A stretch of DNA of 64,000 nt from Tolypocladium sp. Sup5 PDA-1 (GCA_000750105.3 JPHH03000002.1:682001-746000), one strand, 5' to 3'; positions 1-12,027 are shown, numbered from the stretch's first letter. The notes: generated by a model not told the origin, from the letters alone. Program-made: numbers and translations.

Positions 1-2648
1 AGGCCCACGTAGCCCTCAAAGATTCTCGACAACTCGCTCTGAATCTTCTTCCCATTGTGATCCACATGCAGCTCCTGCGTCTGCTGTATGGGAGTCGCCA
101 TCGACAGGTTAGGAAACGGAGTCTGCGCAGCGGAACCTGGGTCCATGTGCCCCCTGGCCAGCCCAATCATGCCCAAGGCTGCACTGGAATGGGGATCATC
201 GTCCGGGTTCAGCCCAAACCGAGGCGCGACGTCTTTCAGAGTCCTGATTGTGCGCCAAAGGCGCTGGGATACCCAGCTCTTGGCGGAGAGGTCCTTGACC
301 AGGTCAAGGGCCAGGTAAAACTCCTCTCGGCAGACGGCACTGAATCGCACCGGGGCGTGGACGGAGGCGAGGAAGACAACAGCGATTGCAGAGGTGAGGA
401 ACTGGTGGTAGAACACCTGAGCTCTGCGGTACAGGTTTGTCGTGCTGTTGAGGTGATTCAGATACTGTATTGTATCCTTGGCGAGATCAACGACGCGTTG
501 CGCTTGTTGCGGGTGAGACATGATGCTCGTCGCGCTGTGCAGGATTGGCGTATACAGCCAGATACGGATCTGCAGTGGTCAATACTTGCAACTTGCAACC
601 TGGCACGGCGAATTTTCAATGGCTTACCTGGTTCAGCCTCAAATAGGTCCATATCCTCAGGCGCTGTAGGTTATATGACGGGGTCGATGTCATCTGCTTC
701 TCCTTGTCCCAGTTACGCACCTTGACCTCCTCAGGTACGCTCTCGTACCATTGCAGAATCTCGCGATCGAGGTTATCAATCTCTTCTTGCCGCAATTCTC
801 GCGCCAAAACGGGCCCAAAATGAGACACTTGCCGCCAGACCTTGGCTCCCAGCCGAGAATAGGTAATCATGGCAACGAGAAAGGGGTATTCGTCCTGTTG
901 CCTTTAGACTGCTGTTCAAAGGAGCCTTGGCAGGATATCTTGACTCACCGGAAAAGGTAGCTGCGGGTCAATCTCATCGTCTTGGACAGCAAACGGCAGC
1001 CCAGTTGCGAAGCCCCACCTCCGGTCCAGTACGTATGCCGACCAGAAGCTGTTGAGGGCGTTCTTCCTCTCCGACTCATCTTGTATCTTCATCAGGCCCC
1101 TCTTTTGATGAATGCCCAGTTCGACGCAGAGCCTGACGACCTGTCCCATGACCCGCCAGGCGAGTACTTCGTCGTTTGACAAGAAGCGGTATCCCGCAAG
1201 GAGGCACAAGAGCGGCAGGTTGGCCACGTCGCTGACGTCCGCCATCAGCTTCCGGTTGACGACCGCCTCCATGCTGTTGTACATCTGGATCGCCTTGTCA
1301 CTGTGGCCGTGCTGCTCAACCACCAGCGCACAGCACATGACCATTTTGAGCTGCAGCGTCTTCTCGTCGTTGATGGCCTCCAAGGGCCGCTGCTGACCCC
1401 TGGCAGATTCCAGGAACGGCGCGATGTTCTTGGCGTGGGCAATGACGGTGTGGATGTTGAGCACGGGGTACATGATGCCGATCTCGTCTTCGTGAAACCG
1501 ACAGAGGCGTACCATCTCGTCCTTGTCAAACTCCAAGAGCGGGTCAAAGGGCGCGTTGCCCATCGGCATGGTCACGTCGCTCGATTGCTGGTCTTGGTCG
1601 TCGGGGTCATCGATGCCCCGGTAGCCCATGTTGGCGATGGTGGTATTGGCGACGTCCAGACTGAAGGCCATGCTCGTGGGCCCGCGGAAGGGCGCCGGAC
1701 CCTTGGCACGGGAAGACAGGTCCGGCCGCTGCATCGACGACGAGCTCTGCGCCGGGGACTCCCCAATGACAGAGTTAGGCCCGGCCAAGATGCGGTCATG
1801 GGGCGGTGCCAGGCGCGACGAGTCGGTTTGCATAGACCTCATGGTCTGGTTGAGCCAGCTGACCTCGTCCTGGAGGCGGCTGAGCTGCGCCGTGACATGC
1901 TTGAACTCATCCGTGTCCTTGAAGTTGTTGGAGCAGCAGTTGGGGGCGTAGAGGCACGCGAGGTTGAGGTTGCCGCAGCGCTGACATGGCGTCTCGCCGT
2001 TGCACTTGATTTTGCGCCGCTTGCACTCATTGCTGCAAAGGGTCAGCGCTGGGGCGATACTCGATGCGGGAGACGATGAACAATTGCGTCACTGGGCAGG
2101 GAGCGACTCACCATGCGATGGATATATACTGTGGCCGGCGAAAGCAGCGCGATGACGGGTCAGCAATCTATTTAAATGAGAATATGCAGTGATGCACCCT
2201 CCCGATGGAGCTCTCCACCGGTGGTGCATGGTGACACAGGACTCGGGAGCATCGCAACGTCGCGCGTCGTCGCACAGCCAAGGGAGGATGTGTAGGTACT
2301 CCAACGACGGCTCCCGCGACATGTCGACTCGTCGCAGCACAGCGCACAGCGAACAGCGCACAGCGCACACGGCGACGTCGACCCCGACATCAGCAGGCAC
2401 CTCGGATCATCAGGACTCACCCGGTTCCTCTTGCTCCGCGTCTGCTTCTGGCCGCTGCCCGGCCCATCGTCGACCGACTTGCGCTTGTTGGCATTGGACG
2501 CGGAATTGTCTCCGAATGTCGCGGAACCCGGTGGGCTTCCCTCTGCGCGCTGCGGCGTATCGTACGAGACGCTCGCCGAGTCGCTCAGCGCAACGGGCGC
2601 CTGGGCGAGGTAGCGCAAGTCCGAGGCCTGCGTCTCGATCTGCTCCAT
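1..2648 (-). CDS. Zn2Cys6 fungal transcription factor, 3' end cut by window
   Basis: Nuclear DNA-binding regulator of the Zn2Cys6 plus fungal transcription factor (MHR) type. I read five exons: 2648-2421, 2128-2112 (only 17 nt), 2032-949, 894-628 and 569-1, all with GT-AG introns and a continuous frame. The cluster is assembled across exons 2 and 3: YISIAC is followed by NECKRRKIKC and then C-x2-C-x6-C, giving the six cysteines. A short heptad-like stretch (LSRLQDEVSWLNQ) follows and may be the dimerisation coil. Exon 3 carries the start of the MHR (FHEDEIGIMYPVLNIHTV) and exon 4 the EYPFLVAM segment. The start at 2648 is the first ATG giving a plausible N-terminus; an in-frame ATG-type start further upstream (2972) would add low-complexity residues. 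The target genes are unknown. Confidence 0.85.
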
Positions 2649-3272
2649 GGCGGCGCGGCGCCCATCGACGGGTTCGTTCTGCTTTTCTGCTTTGCTTTGC
2701 TTTGCTTTGCTTTGCTTTCCGTCCGCGGATGCGTAGGGCGTAGGCGAGAGGGGGGAATGGACCTGCGAAAAAGCCCTGGCACGCACCTTCAGAGGTTCAG
2801 CCAGCGCTGCTACTGCCCCCGAGTCTCGGCGGCCACGTGACGCACCGCCGGGCGTCACTGGACTGTCCCGCCACCCAAACAGCGCCAGTCCACGGTGAAT
2901 GGAGGCTGGAGAGCAGCCACGGCACCTCTCGCCACGCTTCGGCGGTTTCAAAATGCCCAGAATCCGCTGCACCTTGTGTCATAGCCCGGGGAAAGTGGTC
3001 CAAGCTGAGTAAACGCCGTGGGCAATTGGCTGGCGATTGGTTCCCAGTCTTTAACCGTCGTGGGGCTCAGCAGGGGCGCAGGTTCTCTTCTCTTACGACA
3101 CCTAACAAGCCGACAACAACCGCGGGTTCATCATCACCTCAACAAGACAAGTCGATTCATACGAGTACCTTGCATGCCAAGGCAGCTATAATTTACACCC
3201 AGCTGCTTCCATGCCTACTCAACAAATGTCGGACAACCCATCTACCTCGGCATTGTCTTCCAACTCAGCAGC
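2649..3272. other. Intergenic: promoter of the TF and 3' flank of BFR2
   Basis: No convincing gene. It holds the upstream region of the leftward regulator and the 3' side of BFR2. Around 2685-2717 there are about five tandem TTTGC-type pentamers. Open frames here are short and of unnatural composition. Confidence 0.6.
2685..2717 (+). repeat. TTTGC pentamer microsatellite
   Basis: Tandem copies of TTTGC/CTTTG lie about 40 bp upstream of the chosen start of the Zn2Cys6 regulator, probably in its 5' leader. The length is likely to vary between strains. Confidence 0.7.
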
Positions 3273-5036
3273 CTAGTTGCGGAACAGCCGGAGTCCCTCC
3301 TCCTCCGCGTCCAGACCCTCCATCTCTTCATCCTCGCTCTCATCCTCGTTCAGCTCCATCTTGCGTCCAAACAGCGTTCCAAAGAAGCGGTCAATGGCTT
3401 CCTGCTCCCACGACCGCCTGTCCTCCGGGGCCATGAAGTTTTGCAGCTTCTCGTGCACCGTGAAGCGCATCTTCCTGCCCTTGCTGGCCTTGCGGTCCAC
3501 CTGCTTGCGCGTCTTGGCCTCCTTCGCAGCCGTGAGCATCACAGTCGGTACGGCACTGGTTTGCGCCGAGGATGTCTCCACCGTGCGCTGGTCGACAAGC
3601 TCCTTCAAAAGGAGCTGATAGAAGTCCGCATCATCGTACACGTTCTCGTCGTCGGTCAGCTTCTTGGCGGCCTGTGCAGGCGCGCACGATCGAGGTACTC
3701 GCGTGCGTTTGACCAGGCGGCTGTCGGGGTTGCCAAGCTGCTCCTGAAGAACGCTGATGAGAGTCTTGTTTCTCTGGCCAAGTCCATTTGGTGCCGTCAC
3801 GTTGACGCTCTGCACCTTTCGCGACCACTTCTCCAGTCTGTCTTCGCGGAACTTGACGGATCCTTGGTCCTCTTCTTGGAGCTGCTCCCATATCGCCTCG
3901 CTGGACATGGATGGGACCAGCTCTCGTTTCCGCTTATCGCCAGTCTTGGTTGACGCGCCAAAGTTATCCCTGAGACTGCTGATTGTATTCAAGAGCTTGA
4001 CAGCCGCCTCTTCCGCAGCTTCGTAGGGCTCCGACTCCGAGTCGGAGCCGGCCTCCATCGTGGGGAACGTGTTGGCTGCCACGAGTGCCTTCTGTAGTCG
4101 AATTCGGAGATTCAGGAGACCATCGTAGATCTTCCGCTGCTGCTGTATCGCAACGCCCTTGTCCACGTCCGCTCGGTTTGAGAGGGCTGCCAGGGCAGGC
4201 CTGGCATCCTGCGACTTGGTTCGAGTGGACTTGTCGTCCTTGTCGCCCTCATCGCCCTCCGACTCTTCGTCATCATCGTCTTCGTCTTCTTCTGCATCTT
4301 CGCTTTCCTCCTCGCCTTCATCAGCATCTTCCGATTCTCCGGAGTCGTCGCCGCCATCCACCAAGGCGTCCAGGCCATCGTCCATGTCGTCCTCTTCATC
4401 CGAGCCATCCAGCTCAACACCGCTCATATCGTCTTGGTCCACTTCCGCCCCACCGCGCTCGTCTTCTTCGTCTGATGAAGACATGAAATCGGCTGCAGTA
4501 GCTCTCGAGCTGGCCTTGCCCTTGGGCTTTGCCGGCTTTGAGCTGCCTCTGAAAGAAAAGCCGTCGAAGCGCTCGGCGTCAGACTCAGCGAGGGCGTCGT
4601 CGCTCTCAATCTCCGAATCACCGGCTTGAGCCTCGTCGACTGCGAGATTGGCCGTCTCAGGGTCGTCGTATTCGTCGCCATCGTCGCTCTCGCTCTCTTC
4701 GTCTCCATCCTCCTCTTCCGCCTCGTCGCTATCCTCTTCCAAGGCGGACCGGCTGACGCGGGAGCCTCTGTATTGTGGACCAAGCGATACACCCTCCTTT
4801 TCTCTCAGCTTGCTCTTTCCAACGGAAACATAGTGCTCGGTGCCCGCATTTTCGTCTTCGCTGACGTCGCTGTCGCTGCCGTGATCACTCTCCGGTGCGT
4901 TGGCTTCCGGGTCGTAATCTGCTGAAGAATTAGGCAAGGAACCTCGAAAAACGGTTAGTACGAAAATTCACGTACCATTAGTTATTTTTTCATCCGGGTC
5001 TTGGAATTGCTTTGTGTGGCCCTTAGCCTTCGCCAT
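3273..5036 (-). CDS. BFR2: Bfr2/AATF ribosome biogenesis factor
   Basis: Nucleolar protein of the AATF/Che-1/Bfr2 family, a component of the early 90S pre-ribosome needed for 18S rRNA processing. Two exons: 5036-4976 encodes MAKAKGHTKQFQDPDEKITN, and 4921-3273 encodes the rest, joined through an intron with a TACTAAC branch site. The product is about 569 aa. It shows a long Asp/Glu/Ser-rich acidic segment (about 30-255), the AATF leucine-zipper region (around KIYDGLLNLRIRLQKAL, near 283), and the C-terminal TRAUB domain with YDDADFYQLLLKELVD (near 453) and FTVHEKLQNFM (near 510). Length and domain order fit the family. It is head to head with IND1 across 390 bp. Confidence 0.93.
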
Positions 5037-5426
5037 TTTGCTTGGAGTCGCCGTGTCTTGGTTGTTGAAGAAGCCTGAAGCCCCACGTTGGGAAGTTTTT
5101 GATCGAATGGAGCAGGCTTCAGTGCTTGAACTTTTAGGCGGTGGGCGGCGGCAGAAATGAGCTCCCTGTACACACGGTGGGTCTCCAGCGCTCCAGAGCG
5201 CAGCCGAGCTTCCTGCAACGACGTCGACTCTGCCGACTTGAAGCTCCAACTGAAGCCATGAATAAACCAACAACCATTTCTAATTTAATGCTTCTTTACA
5301 TTACTACATTCTGATTCGCCCCGCGTATATAATACGATTCCACCGGGCTTTTATGGCATAGCATTGTTCTCGCATTCTCTCATCCACGCCACCCGATGTA
5401 TTCGTGTTAAGTCGCGTTCCGTCACA
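5037..5426. promoter_or_regulatory. Shared divergent promoter region BFR2/IND1
   Basis: A 390-bp gap between the start codons of BFR2 (left) and IND1 (right). It must contain both promoters. A TATATAATAC-like stretch lies near 5326-5335, about 95 bp upstream of the IND1 start. No specific binding site can be named. Confidence 0.5.
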
Positions 5427-6532
5427 ATGCGCTCAACACTGGCGCGGAGCTTCCAGACTCTGAAACCTCTTTATCACGAAAACCCGCTGGTAAGGCTCAG
5501 CTTCCATGGAGCTCAAGATCATCTTGTAACATTTACAGGGCCTCCCCCGATCAGGCACACCTCCAACCTGGGCAAAACGTCCCCAAAGACGGAAGATCAC
5601 TGGCGTCGAAAAGGTTATAGCTGTCTCATCGGCCAAGGGCGGCGTTGGCAAAAGCACAGTCGCAGGTTCGTTTCTCGGGACGTCTCACATCAAGATGAAT
5701 TGCTGACGATTACTACTTAGCAAATCTGTCTCTGGCATTTGCCAGGCTGGGCTTCCGCTCGGGCATACTGGATACCGACATCTTCGGTCCGTCTATTCCC
5801 ACACTATTCAACCTGTCAGGGGAGCCCCGGCTCTCGAAGAGTAAGTCGCACTACTATGGGAGGCCTATCCGCCGTACTCACGTGGCATTAGACAACCAGC
5901 TTGTTCCTCTGACCAACTATGGAGTCAAGACCATGTCCATGGGCTACCTTGTCGGCGAGAACGCGCCGGTAGTATGGAGGGGCCCAATGGTCATGAAAGC
6001 AATACAGCAGCTCCTTCACGAAGTAGACTGGGGCGGCTTAGATATCCTCGTCTTGGACTTGCCGCCCGGTACGGGAGACACGCAATTGACAATTACGCAG
6101 CAGGTCATACTGGACGGTAGGTCGCGGCTCATCTTCCTTATCAACCTTCCGGGGTCCAGCACTAACGTCGCTCCAGGTTCCGTCATCGTGACAACACCTC
6201 ATACGCTCGCAACCAAAGATGCCGTCAAGGGCATCAACATGTTCAAGACGGTCGACGTCAATATCCTCGGCCTAGTCCAGAACATGTCTCTTTTCAAATG
6301 CCCTCACTGTCACGGAGAGACGAGCGTTTTTGGATCGAACGAGAGGGTGGAACGCCTGTGTGCGGAGCACAAGATTGACTTGTTGGGCGATATTCCCCTC
6401 CATCCGAACATTGGGGACGATGGCGACAAGGGAAAGCCAACAGTGGTCTCCGAGCCGACCAGCGACAGGGCATCAGCGTTTCTGCAGATCGCTCAGGCCA
6501 TTTGCCACAAAATTGACTTGAAGGGAAACTAG
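5427..6532 (+). CDS. IND1: Ind1/NUBPL mitochondrial Fe-S P-loop protein
   Basis: Mrp/NBP35-family P-loop NTPase of the Ind1 (NUBPL) branch, which delivers Fe-S clusters for respiratory complex I assembly in the mitochondrial matrix. Five exons: 5427-5489, 5539-5665, 5721-5840, 5892-6116 and 6177-6532, giving about 296 aa. The first exon encodes a basic, hydroxylated presequence (MRSTLARSFQTLKPLY). The deviant Walker A motif KGGVGKST lies near residue 53, DTDIFGPSIP follows, and the cluster-bridging CPHC pair lies near 220. The last intron (6117-6176) is readable in frame, so a retained-intron form would add 20 residues. The presequence and CxxC separate it from cytosolic Nbp35/Cfd1. Confidence 0.93.
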
Positions 6533-6938
6533 AGTGGCACATGTCGCGCCTCTAGATGTAGTATAATGTAAAGCAATTGGTATATTCGGTCAAGCGTCAT
6601 TGACAGGACTTCCATGTGTCAACCCAAATACGTCACAGAGGCATGTCCAACAGCAAAATGGTATCTTGGGAGCCAAATCCCTCGCCTTCCGGTTCCGAGT
6701 CGCCTTCCGGTTCCGTCGAGCCATGCATAGGAACTCAAGCATCCTTGCTTCAGCAGAGTTACCGTTAACGCCAGGCATCTATCACCGTAGCCTCTATCGC
6801 AATCAATCGACGAGGCATGGTGCAAGAGCAAAACAAAATGGTGCAAGAATAAGCACAAAATCCACCCTTCCTCTCCCCAACGCCGTTCGCATGATGTCGT
6901 GTGTGGTCGTACACTGTCTCGTAGGTAGAGACCAAACA
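6533..6938. other. Convergent 3' region IND1/SPF30
   Basis: A 406-bp tail-to-tail region containing the 3' ends of IND1 and SPF30. CCTTCCGGTTCCGAGTC is followed by a near-identical direct repeat of the CCTTCCGGTTCCG core (about 6686-6717). No gene is seen. Confidence 0.5.
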
Positions 6939-7895
6939 TTAGTCTACCTCCTTCTCCTCCGGATGATGAGGGCGGACTCGAGCAGGGTCTTTCCGCATGG
7001 CTTGTCCAGAGCCTGTGAAGCCAACTGGGTAATGTATTAGCATGATTGAGCGGCGTGGGGCAGGTGTCTCGCAGTTTACCTCTACCACCGATGCCGTCGG
7101 GTGTGCGGAACATGCTCTCCTTCTTCTTCGTCTTGGCAATCTTGGACTTGGAGTTGAACTCCTGCCACTTGCTCTTGTTCGCCTCCAGCACCTTCTTGGC
7201 CCTGATTTTGACGGGCTTCGGGGCGGCATCTTCATCCTTCTGACCGTCTTTCTTGGCCTCGGGGTACATGGTTGCACCAGCAGAGGAGACCAGACCAAGT
7301 GTAGGAGCAGCAGGGGGGGTGGGAGCAGCAGTGGTGGGAGGGCCATCTGCCTTTCTCTTATTCGAAATGGGACGGATGTCTTTCGATCTGATAGTCTCTG
7401 TGCTATCGTAGTTCTTGAACTTGACGATGTAGATGGGCGCGGTGGACGATCCTGTGATGGAGGTGATTCTGGCTGGGTAGAAAGCCCGGTCACCAGAAAC
7501 CCATTTGGCCAACACAGTATCGTTAACCTGGTAGTTGACTAGAGCCTCCTCCTTTTCCTCCGGAGCCGCAGCCTTCTTGAAGGCGGGATGGTTGTCTCGA
7601 GACCATTTTTCGGGCTGCGCGGGCTCTGCTGCGGCGGACTGCTCGAGCTGCTCGGTTTTTATGGGCTGAAGCTCGGCAATGCTTTCGTCGAGCATGTCGA
7701 TGAGGCTGCTCAGCTCTCCCTGCAGCGCTTTAAGTTCGGCATTTCCAGGATCATCGCGAAGTTGGCCGAGGACGATATCGAGCTGCAGCCGAGGTCAGTT
7801 GGGTATTCATGACTACCGGCGGCACTGGAGGGGCGGTATCTCACCTGCTCCTTGTAGAGCTTCTTCTCCTCCTCGATGCCTTCGATCGTGGACAT
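6939..7895 (-). CDS. SPF30: Spf30/SMNDC1-type Tudor splicing factor
   Basis: Tudor-domain splicing factor of the SPF30 (SMN-related) family, which helps assemble the spliceosome by binding Sm proteins. Three exons: 7895-7845, 7782-7080 and 7024-6939, about 279 aa. The N-terminus is helical (MSTIEGIEEEKKLYKEQ, then LDIVLGQLRDDPGNAELKAL). The Tudor barrel spans roughly 85-150 with VNDTVLAKWVSGDRAFYPARI and YIVKFKNYDSTETI. The C-terminal family signature KKESMFRTPDG...RVGFTGSGQAMRKDPAR is only completed by splicing to exon 3, which supports the model. If the last intron is retained, a long unrelated tail is read. Confidence 0.9.
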
Positions 7896-9513
7896 GATGA
7901 GGAGCGAGAGAGCTGGCAGAGATGGATGTGGTGATTGGGGAAGTTTGATTGCTCAGGGACAGGTGGCTGCAGGACTGTGGATTGATGTTGTTTCGGAAGA
8001 GAGACCAAGCAGGTGGCAGCTGTTAGAAGTTATTTAGCACAGTGGCGCCGATGCGCGATGAGATCAGCCTACGGAGGAGGTGGAAGGTCTGGCACGTGAC
8101 CACGCGCTCCAGTGCAACCAGGCCTGTTGATCCAATAGTCGCACTGACATTACGCACTGAATAGACAGGGCAGTGCATTAATTTAGGGGAAGTTCCTTGG
8201 AAAATCCTTAGAGTAGTTTGCCTGCTCCTCCTCGGTTCGATATAATTACCGTCTTGGCTACATTTCACCCCATGTCGCAGAGGCAGTTTCATCTGACGAA
8301 GGTGCTAGGACGTCGTCCAGGCATGCAGCATGAGTTCCATGATTCCACGACCTTCATCATCTGGTGACTCCAGAGAAAGGTCAATTGGTTACGCCGCGTG
8401 ACATTATATGTTCGCAGCTACTATTATTAACGTTTGAGTTGGAAGTTTTGTCGTCAGAATCGCGAGGTCGGAAAAGTATAGTCAGGCGTCCGTTTGTGAA
8501 CGTGAGGTAAGCCAGCTTGCATGTCAGTCTCTTTACATTCTTGCCACATAGGGTCCCATTTCACGGTCAAGAGGCCCATCTAGATGTTGAAGCTGAGAAG
8601 GGTACGATAGTACGCACCCAATGCCATAAAACACTTGGCTGCGCTGATGCAACGCGACGATGCCGTCGCATTTCACAGTTGCAGTGCGGTCTGAGGTGAT
8701 CAATTTGATGGCCCGAGGTCTTGTAGGCGACGACCCGCTGTTCCAGGCGCCTTCTAGCGGGGTGACACCGCTGCCAGGTGGGCTGGTGGGGTCTGGCTCC
8801 GGGTGCGGAGCGCTGCCGTGGAGGGTGGGGGTTGAGACAGGTGACGGAGCGTCGGTAGCGGCTGCCAGCTGTTGGGCAGGCAGCTTGCTCCAGGGCTGCT
8901 CATCTCCATCCACCCGCCTCTCCCTGCTCCCTTCACACCCCCAATCCTCGTCCACTCGCCGCCTCCGTCGACCCTCCATCTCTGCTGCCAGCACCAGCGC
9001 TCCATCTCGCCGCTGCCCTGGTTGCCTGGTCCTCCACCGCTGTCCGATTGCAGTCTCGGCTGGACGAGGGCTGTCTCGGGGAAAACCTCATCCATCGCTA
9101 GTGTTCCTGGCGGCCATCGCGCACTGGCGCAGACCTTCTCTCAACTCGCCATCTCTTCCCTCCATCCAGACACCGAGTTCTCCCCTGGCGCATCCTCCCG
9201 ACCTGTCGCGTCGCTCTCGCCATCTCGCCAGCAGGCCAATTGGCACAGCGGCATCGACAGGCTCGTGAGCTCCCCGTCCGCTGTCGCCGACTCCGGTCAC
9301 CACACGTGTCCCGCGCGTGCCACAATCCGTCGTCCCTCGGCGACCAACCACCAGCTCCCTTGACCCATAGACGCTGCAGCATAAGCAGCCTGCAGTTCCA
9401 TTCGCCTTGTTGACCAAGCAGAGTAATTTCAATTAATCACGCCTACAAAAAGCGACGCCCGCTCGAGCAGGTGCGCACGCGCGCGCGATACCGCCCGCAC
9501 GCCCAAGCCGGCC
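7896..9513. other. Long gene-free stretch and CT-rich leader
   Basis: Contains the upstream region of SPF30 (7896 to about 8500) and a pyrimidine-rich stretch (about 8880-9510) running into the TCO89-like gene, probably its 5' leader. Overlapping open frames on both strands at 8533-9432 have biased, low-complexity composition and no recognisable domain, so I do not call them genes. Confidence 0.5.
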
Positions 9514-11211
9514 ATGGCTCGAGACCGGGACGTTGACAACGCACCGTCCAGCACCCAATCAAAGCGACCTCCCCTCAACCATCGCGACAGCGACTCACAC
9601 AGTGACACTACAAATACCTCGGGGGCGCCGTCGCATCAGCATCGCACAAAGCATCATCATCAGAAGCATCACCACGTCGGGGTCGGCCGCCTGCACGCCC
9701 GCGTCCCCTCATCCAAGGCGGTGCACAAGCACGCTACCCATGGCCATGCTCATGTCCACGGTCCTACCGCCGCCAACAAGGTGAACCGACGAGCGCCCTC
9801 GCCATCGGATCCGGATAGCCCTCAGCGTCCAGCCCACCGGCGTGCCACCAGCGAGGTGAAGCTGCCGAGCCGGTCGTCCGCCACCAACCTCCCGAAGAGC
9901 GCATCGCACTCAAGCTTGAAGCGCAACCGCTCGCATGTAGAGGTCAGCAAGCGGACCCCGTCATCAGACAAGCTGAAGCGGACCTCGAGCGGCACCGGAA
10001 TTCACGCGACCAAGACCACCAAGAGCCAGGTTCACTTCGACCTCGGAAGCGACGATCCGGAAGACGAATGGGTCGATGCCAGCGGCTCCAACTCTCCCTA
10101 TCTCTCGCGCAAGGGATCTCTCAACAGCAGTGCACAGTCGTCGCTGCGGCCAGGTGGAAGCGTCAGCAACTCACGGCCCGACACTCCCAGCGAGCCTTCC
10201 CAGCGTCACGTACCAGCCTCGCCTGATCGCGAGAGATCCCACCACAAGGAATATCTCACCTCTCGTCTCCTCCAACGAACACCATCGCACGGCGCTCCAC
10301 CAAAAATGACGGCAGACATGGCACAGGCCGCTCCCGCACAGTTGTCACCCTCTCCCAACTCGACGGACCCCGATGTTTCACCGCCATCTGGACCCAGTCA
10401 GGATGAGCTCACGTCACGATTCGTCGACACCCCGGGTTCTGGACTGACCAGCGAAGGTTCTTTCTATCGCCCCCCTCGAGGCGGGCTAAGCCGATCCGAC
10501 GATGCTCCACGACTCCCCAGTTCACTGGCAAACTTTGCCGAGACACAAGATGTAGCTGAAGCCGACGCGGTGTCGACGGTTGAGAACGACAACAGCGCCT
10601 TGGTTCCAAGGCCGGCCAGACGAACGGCAGCTCTGCCAGCAGAGACATCGCGGATACAGCAGAAGCTCAACCTGCAACGCGCCAGCTCGGTTCTCGAGCC
10701 AGGCCAGGCAGTGGCTGGCGTTGGGGGAGTAGTCGGTGCGAGCCCTTTGATTGGCGTCGGCGGCCCTGGCTTTGACGGCGGCAACAGCCGCGATCCTCGG
10801 GTCGGCAAGCTTCTGGAGCGTACGGGCATGGAATATTTGGTGGTTCGACGATATCAAAACCCCGTGTCGCGGTCTTTAAATAGGCTTGGCCGCGTTCCGG
10901 GGATGGATAAGACTCGAAGAATTCCACGCGCCAATGCCCCATCCATGAACGGCAGTCGATCCACGGAGCACCCCGGGCGCCATACGCGCAATGTCAGCAT
11001 GCCCAACGCCCGACAGGCGACCGCGCCGAGACGCAGTGCCTCGATTAGGACGACAGGCGCCGGGTCCAGCTTCGAGGGAGACGACATGAGCCGTCTGAAT
11101 GAGAGGCTTAGCGGAACGAGTTTGGTGGGCGTGGAAGAAGAAGACGGAACCACTGCGCTTCTGAGAAACCTCTGGGAAAAGTCAATGGATCTGAGTGCAA
11201 GTACAGATTGA
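9514..11211 (+). CDS. TCO89: Tco89-like TORC1 subunit (probable)
   Basis: Single-exon 565-aa protein, largely disordered and rich in Ser, Pro, His and Arg. The N-terminus has a histidine-rich patch (about 45-90). The most diagnostic block is SQVHFDLGSDDPEDEWVDAS near 170-190, which resembles the signature of fungal TORC1 subunit Tco89 proteins. Further features are a Gly-rich stretch (about 400-425) and a conserved-looking GMEYLVVRRYQNPVSRSLNRLG segment (about 435-460). Tco89 is a vacuole-associated, fungal-specific component of TOR complex 1 with a role in nutrient signalling and stress. The assignment rests on pattern recall of one block plus composition; a different disordered signalling protein remains possible. 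Confidence 0.6.
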   Translation: MARDRDVDNAPSSTQSKRPPLNHRDSDSHSDTTNTSGAPSHQHRTKHHHQKHHHVGVGRLHARVPSSKAVHKHATHGHAHVHGPTAANKVNRRAPSPSDPDSPQRPAHRRATSEVKLPSRSSATNLPKSASHSSLKRNRSHVEVSKRTPSSDKLKRTSSGTGIHATKTTKSQVHFDLGSDDPEDEWVDASGSNSPYLSRKGSLNSSAQSSLRPGGSVSNSRPDTPSEPSQRHVPASPDRERSHHKEYLTSRLLQRTPSHGAPPKMTADMAQAAPAQLSPSPNSTDPDVSPPSGPSQDELTSRFVDTPGSGLTSEGSFYRPPRGGLSRSDDAPRLPSSLANFAETQDVAEADAVSTVENDNSALVPRPARRTAALPAETSRIQQKLNLQRASSVLEPGQAVAGVGGVVGASPLIGVGGPGFDGGNSRDPRVGKLLERTGMEYLVVRRYQNPVSRSLNRLGRVPGMDKTRRIPRANAPSMNGSRSTEHPGRHTRNVSMPNARQATAPRRSASIRTTGAGSSFEGDDMSRLNERLSGTSLVGVEEEDGTTALLRNLWEKSMDLSASTD

Positions 11212-12027
11212 GTGGCGCCCTGACGAGGCGCAAAACGATTTTTCAGGTGGCTAGATTCAACAGACGCGGACGGCGAGCTTACATTTATGTCCAGGAAGCT
11301 GTTAAACTTCTGAAGGCTATTGCGTAAATCGGTTCGTCCCGAAGATGATTTTAATCAAGGCGGCGATCCGCAAAAAGACGCCGAGGACCTCGCAGGGCTG
11401 TTGTCTCGTCCCGGTCGAGTTACGAACTCTGCAGCCACGCGGCTGCCTCCTGGAGCTGTTAGGGAAGATCGTGGCCGAGTCGATGACACTGTCATGTCTG
11501 AACAGTTAGCCGAGTCCACATCAAGGCAGCAATTATACGTTAATATCACGAGCCACTGGAAGCGGTGAGAACGGCATCACGTCGAACGAGCCGTCTGCCG
11601 AAGGACCAAACCGAGCTGGAAGTGTCTGTGTCTCGGTGTGACAGACATGGCCTCCAGGCGCGGGTCCCAAGTAGCTAGCTATGAAACAACCTAATACACT
11701 ATTTCACGTTTTCATGAAGAGGCACGTTAGCCATGGAGGCAACTTTTCGCTGTGAGAGCCCACCACCCTGCTTCTAGCTGCTATACAGGACATATCTCGT
11801 ACTAGGTGCTTGGAGGTTACCAAACAAGGAAAAGGGCTCAGCCACGGTGTGGAAGTAAGACAGACCACGCGAGCACTGATGCGTTCTATGATCTTGAGAT
11901 GTATATGCGGCCGTGGTTTGCTTCTGCTATCTTCAACTGCATCTATTCCAAGAAATACTCCGTGTGTAAATAAAACCGCCAATGCGCCGCTTCATGCTCA
12001 CGCCCCGCTCGAATTCGCTGTCTACGT
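11212..12027. other. Convergent intergenic region
   Basis: Lies between the ends of the TCO89-like gene and the UbiB kinase gene. Open frames are short and none looks like a protein. It probably holds the two 3' UTRs. Confidence 0.5.

Noticed and set aside
4159..4629. Ser/Pro-rich plus-strand frames opposite BFR2.
   Set aside because: They are the antisense of Glu/Asp codons in the acidic part of BFR2.
8533..9432. Overlapping open frames on both strands upstream of the TCO89-like gene.
   Set aside because: Pyrimidine-rich, repetitive composition with no domain; better explained as 5' leader.
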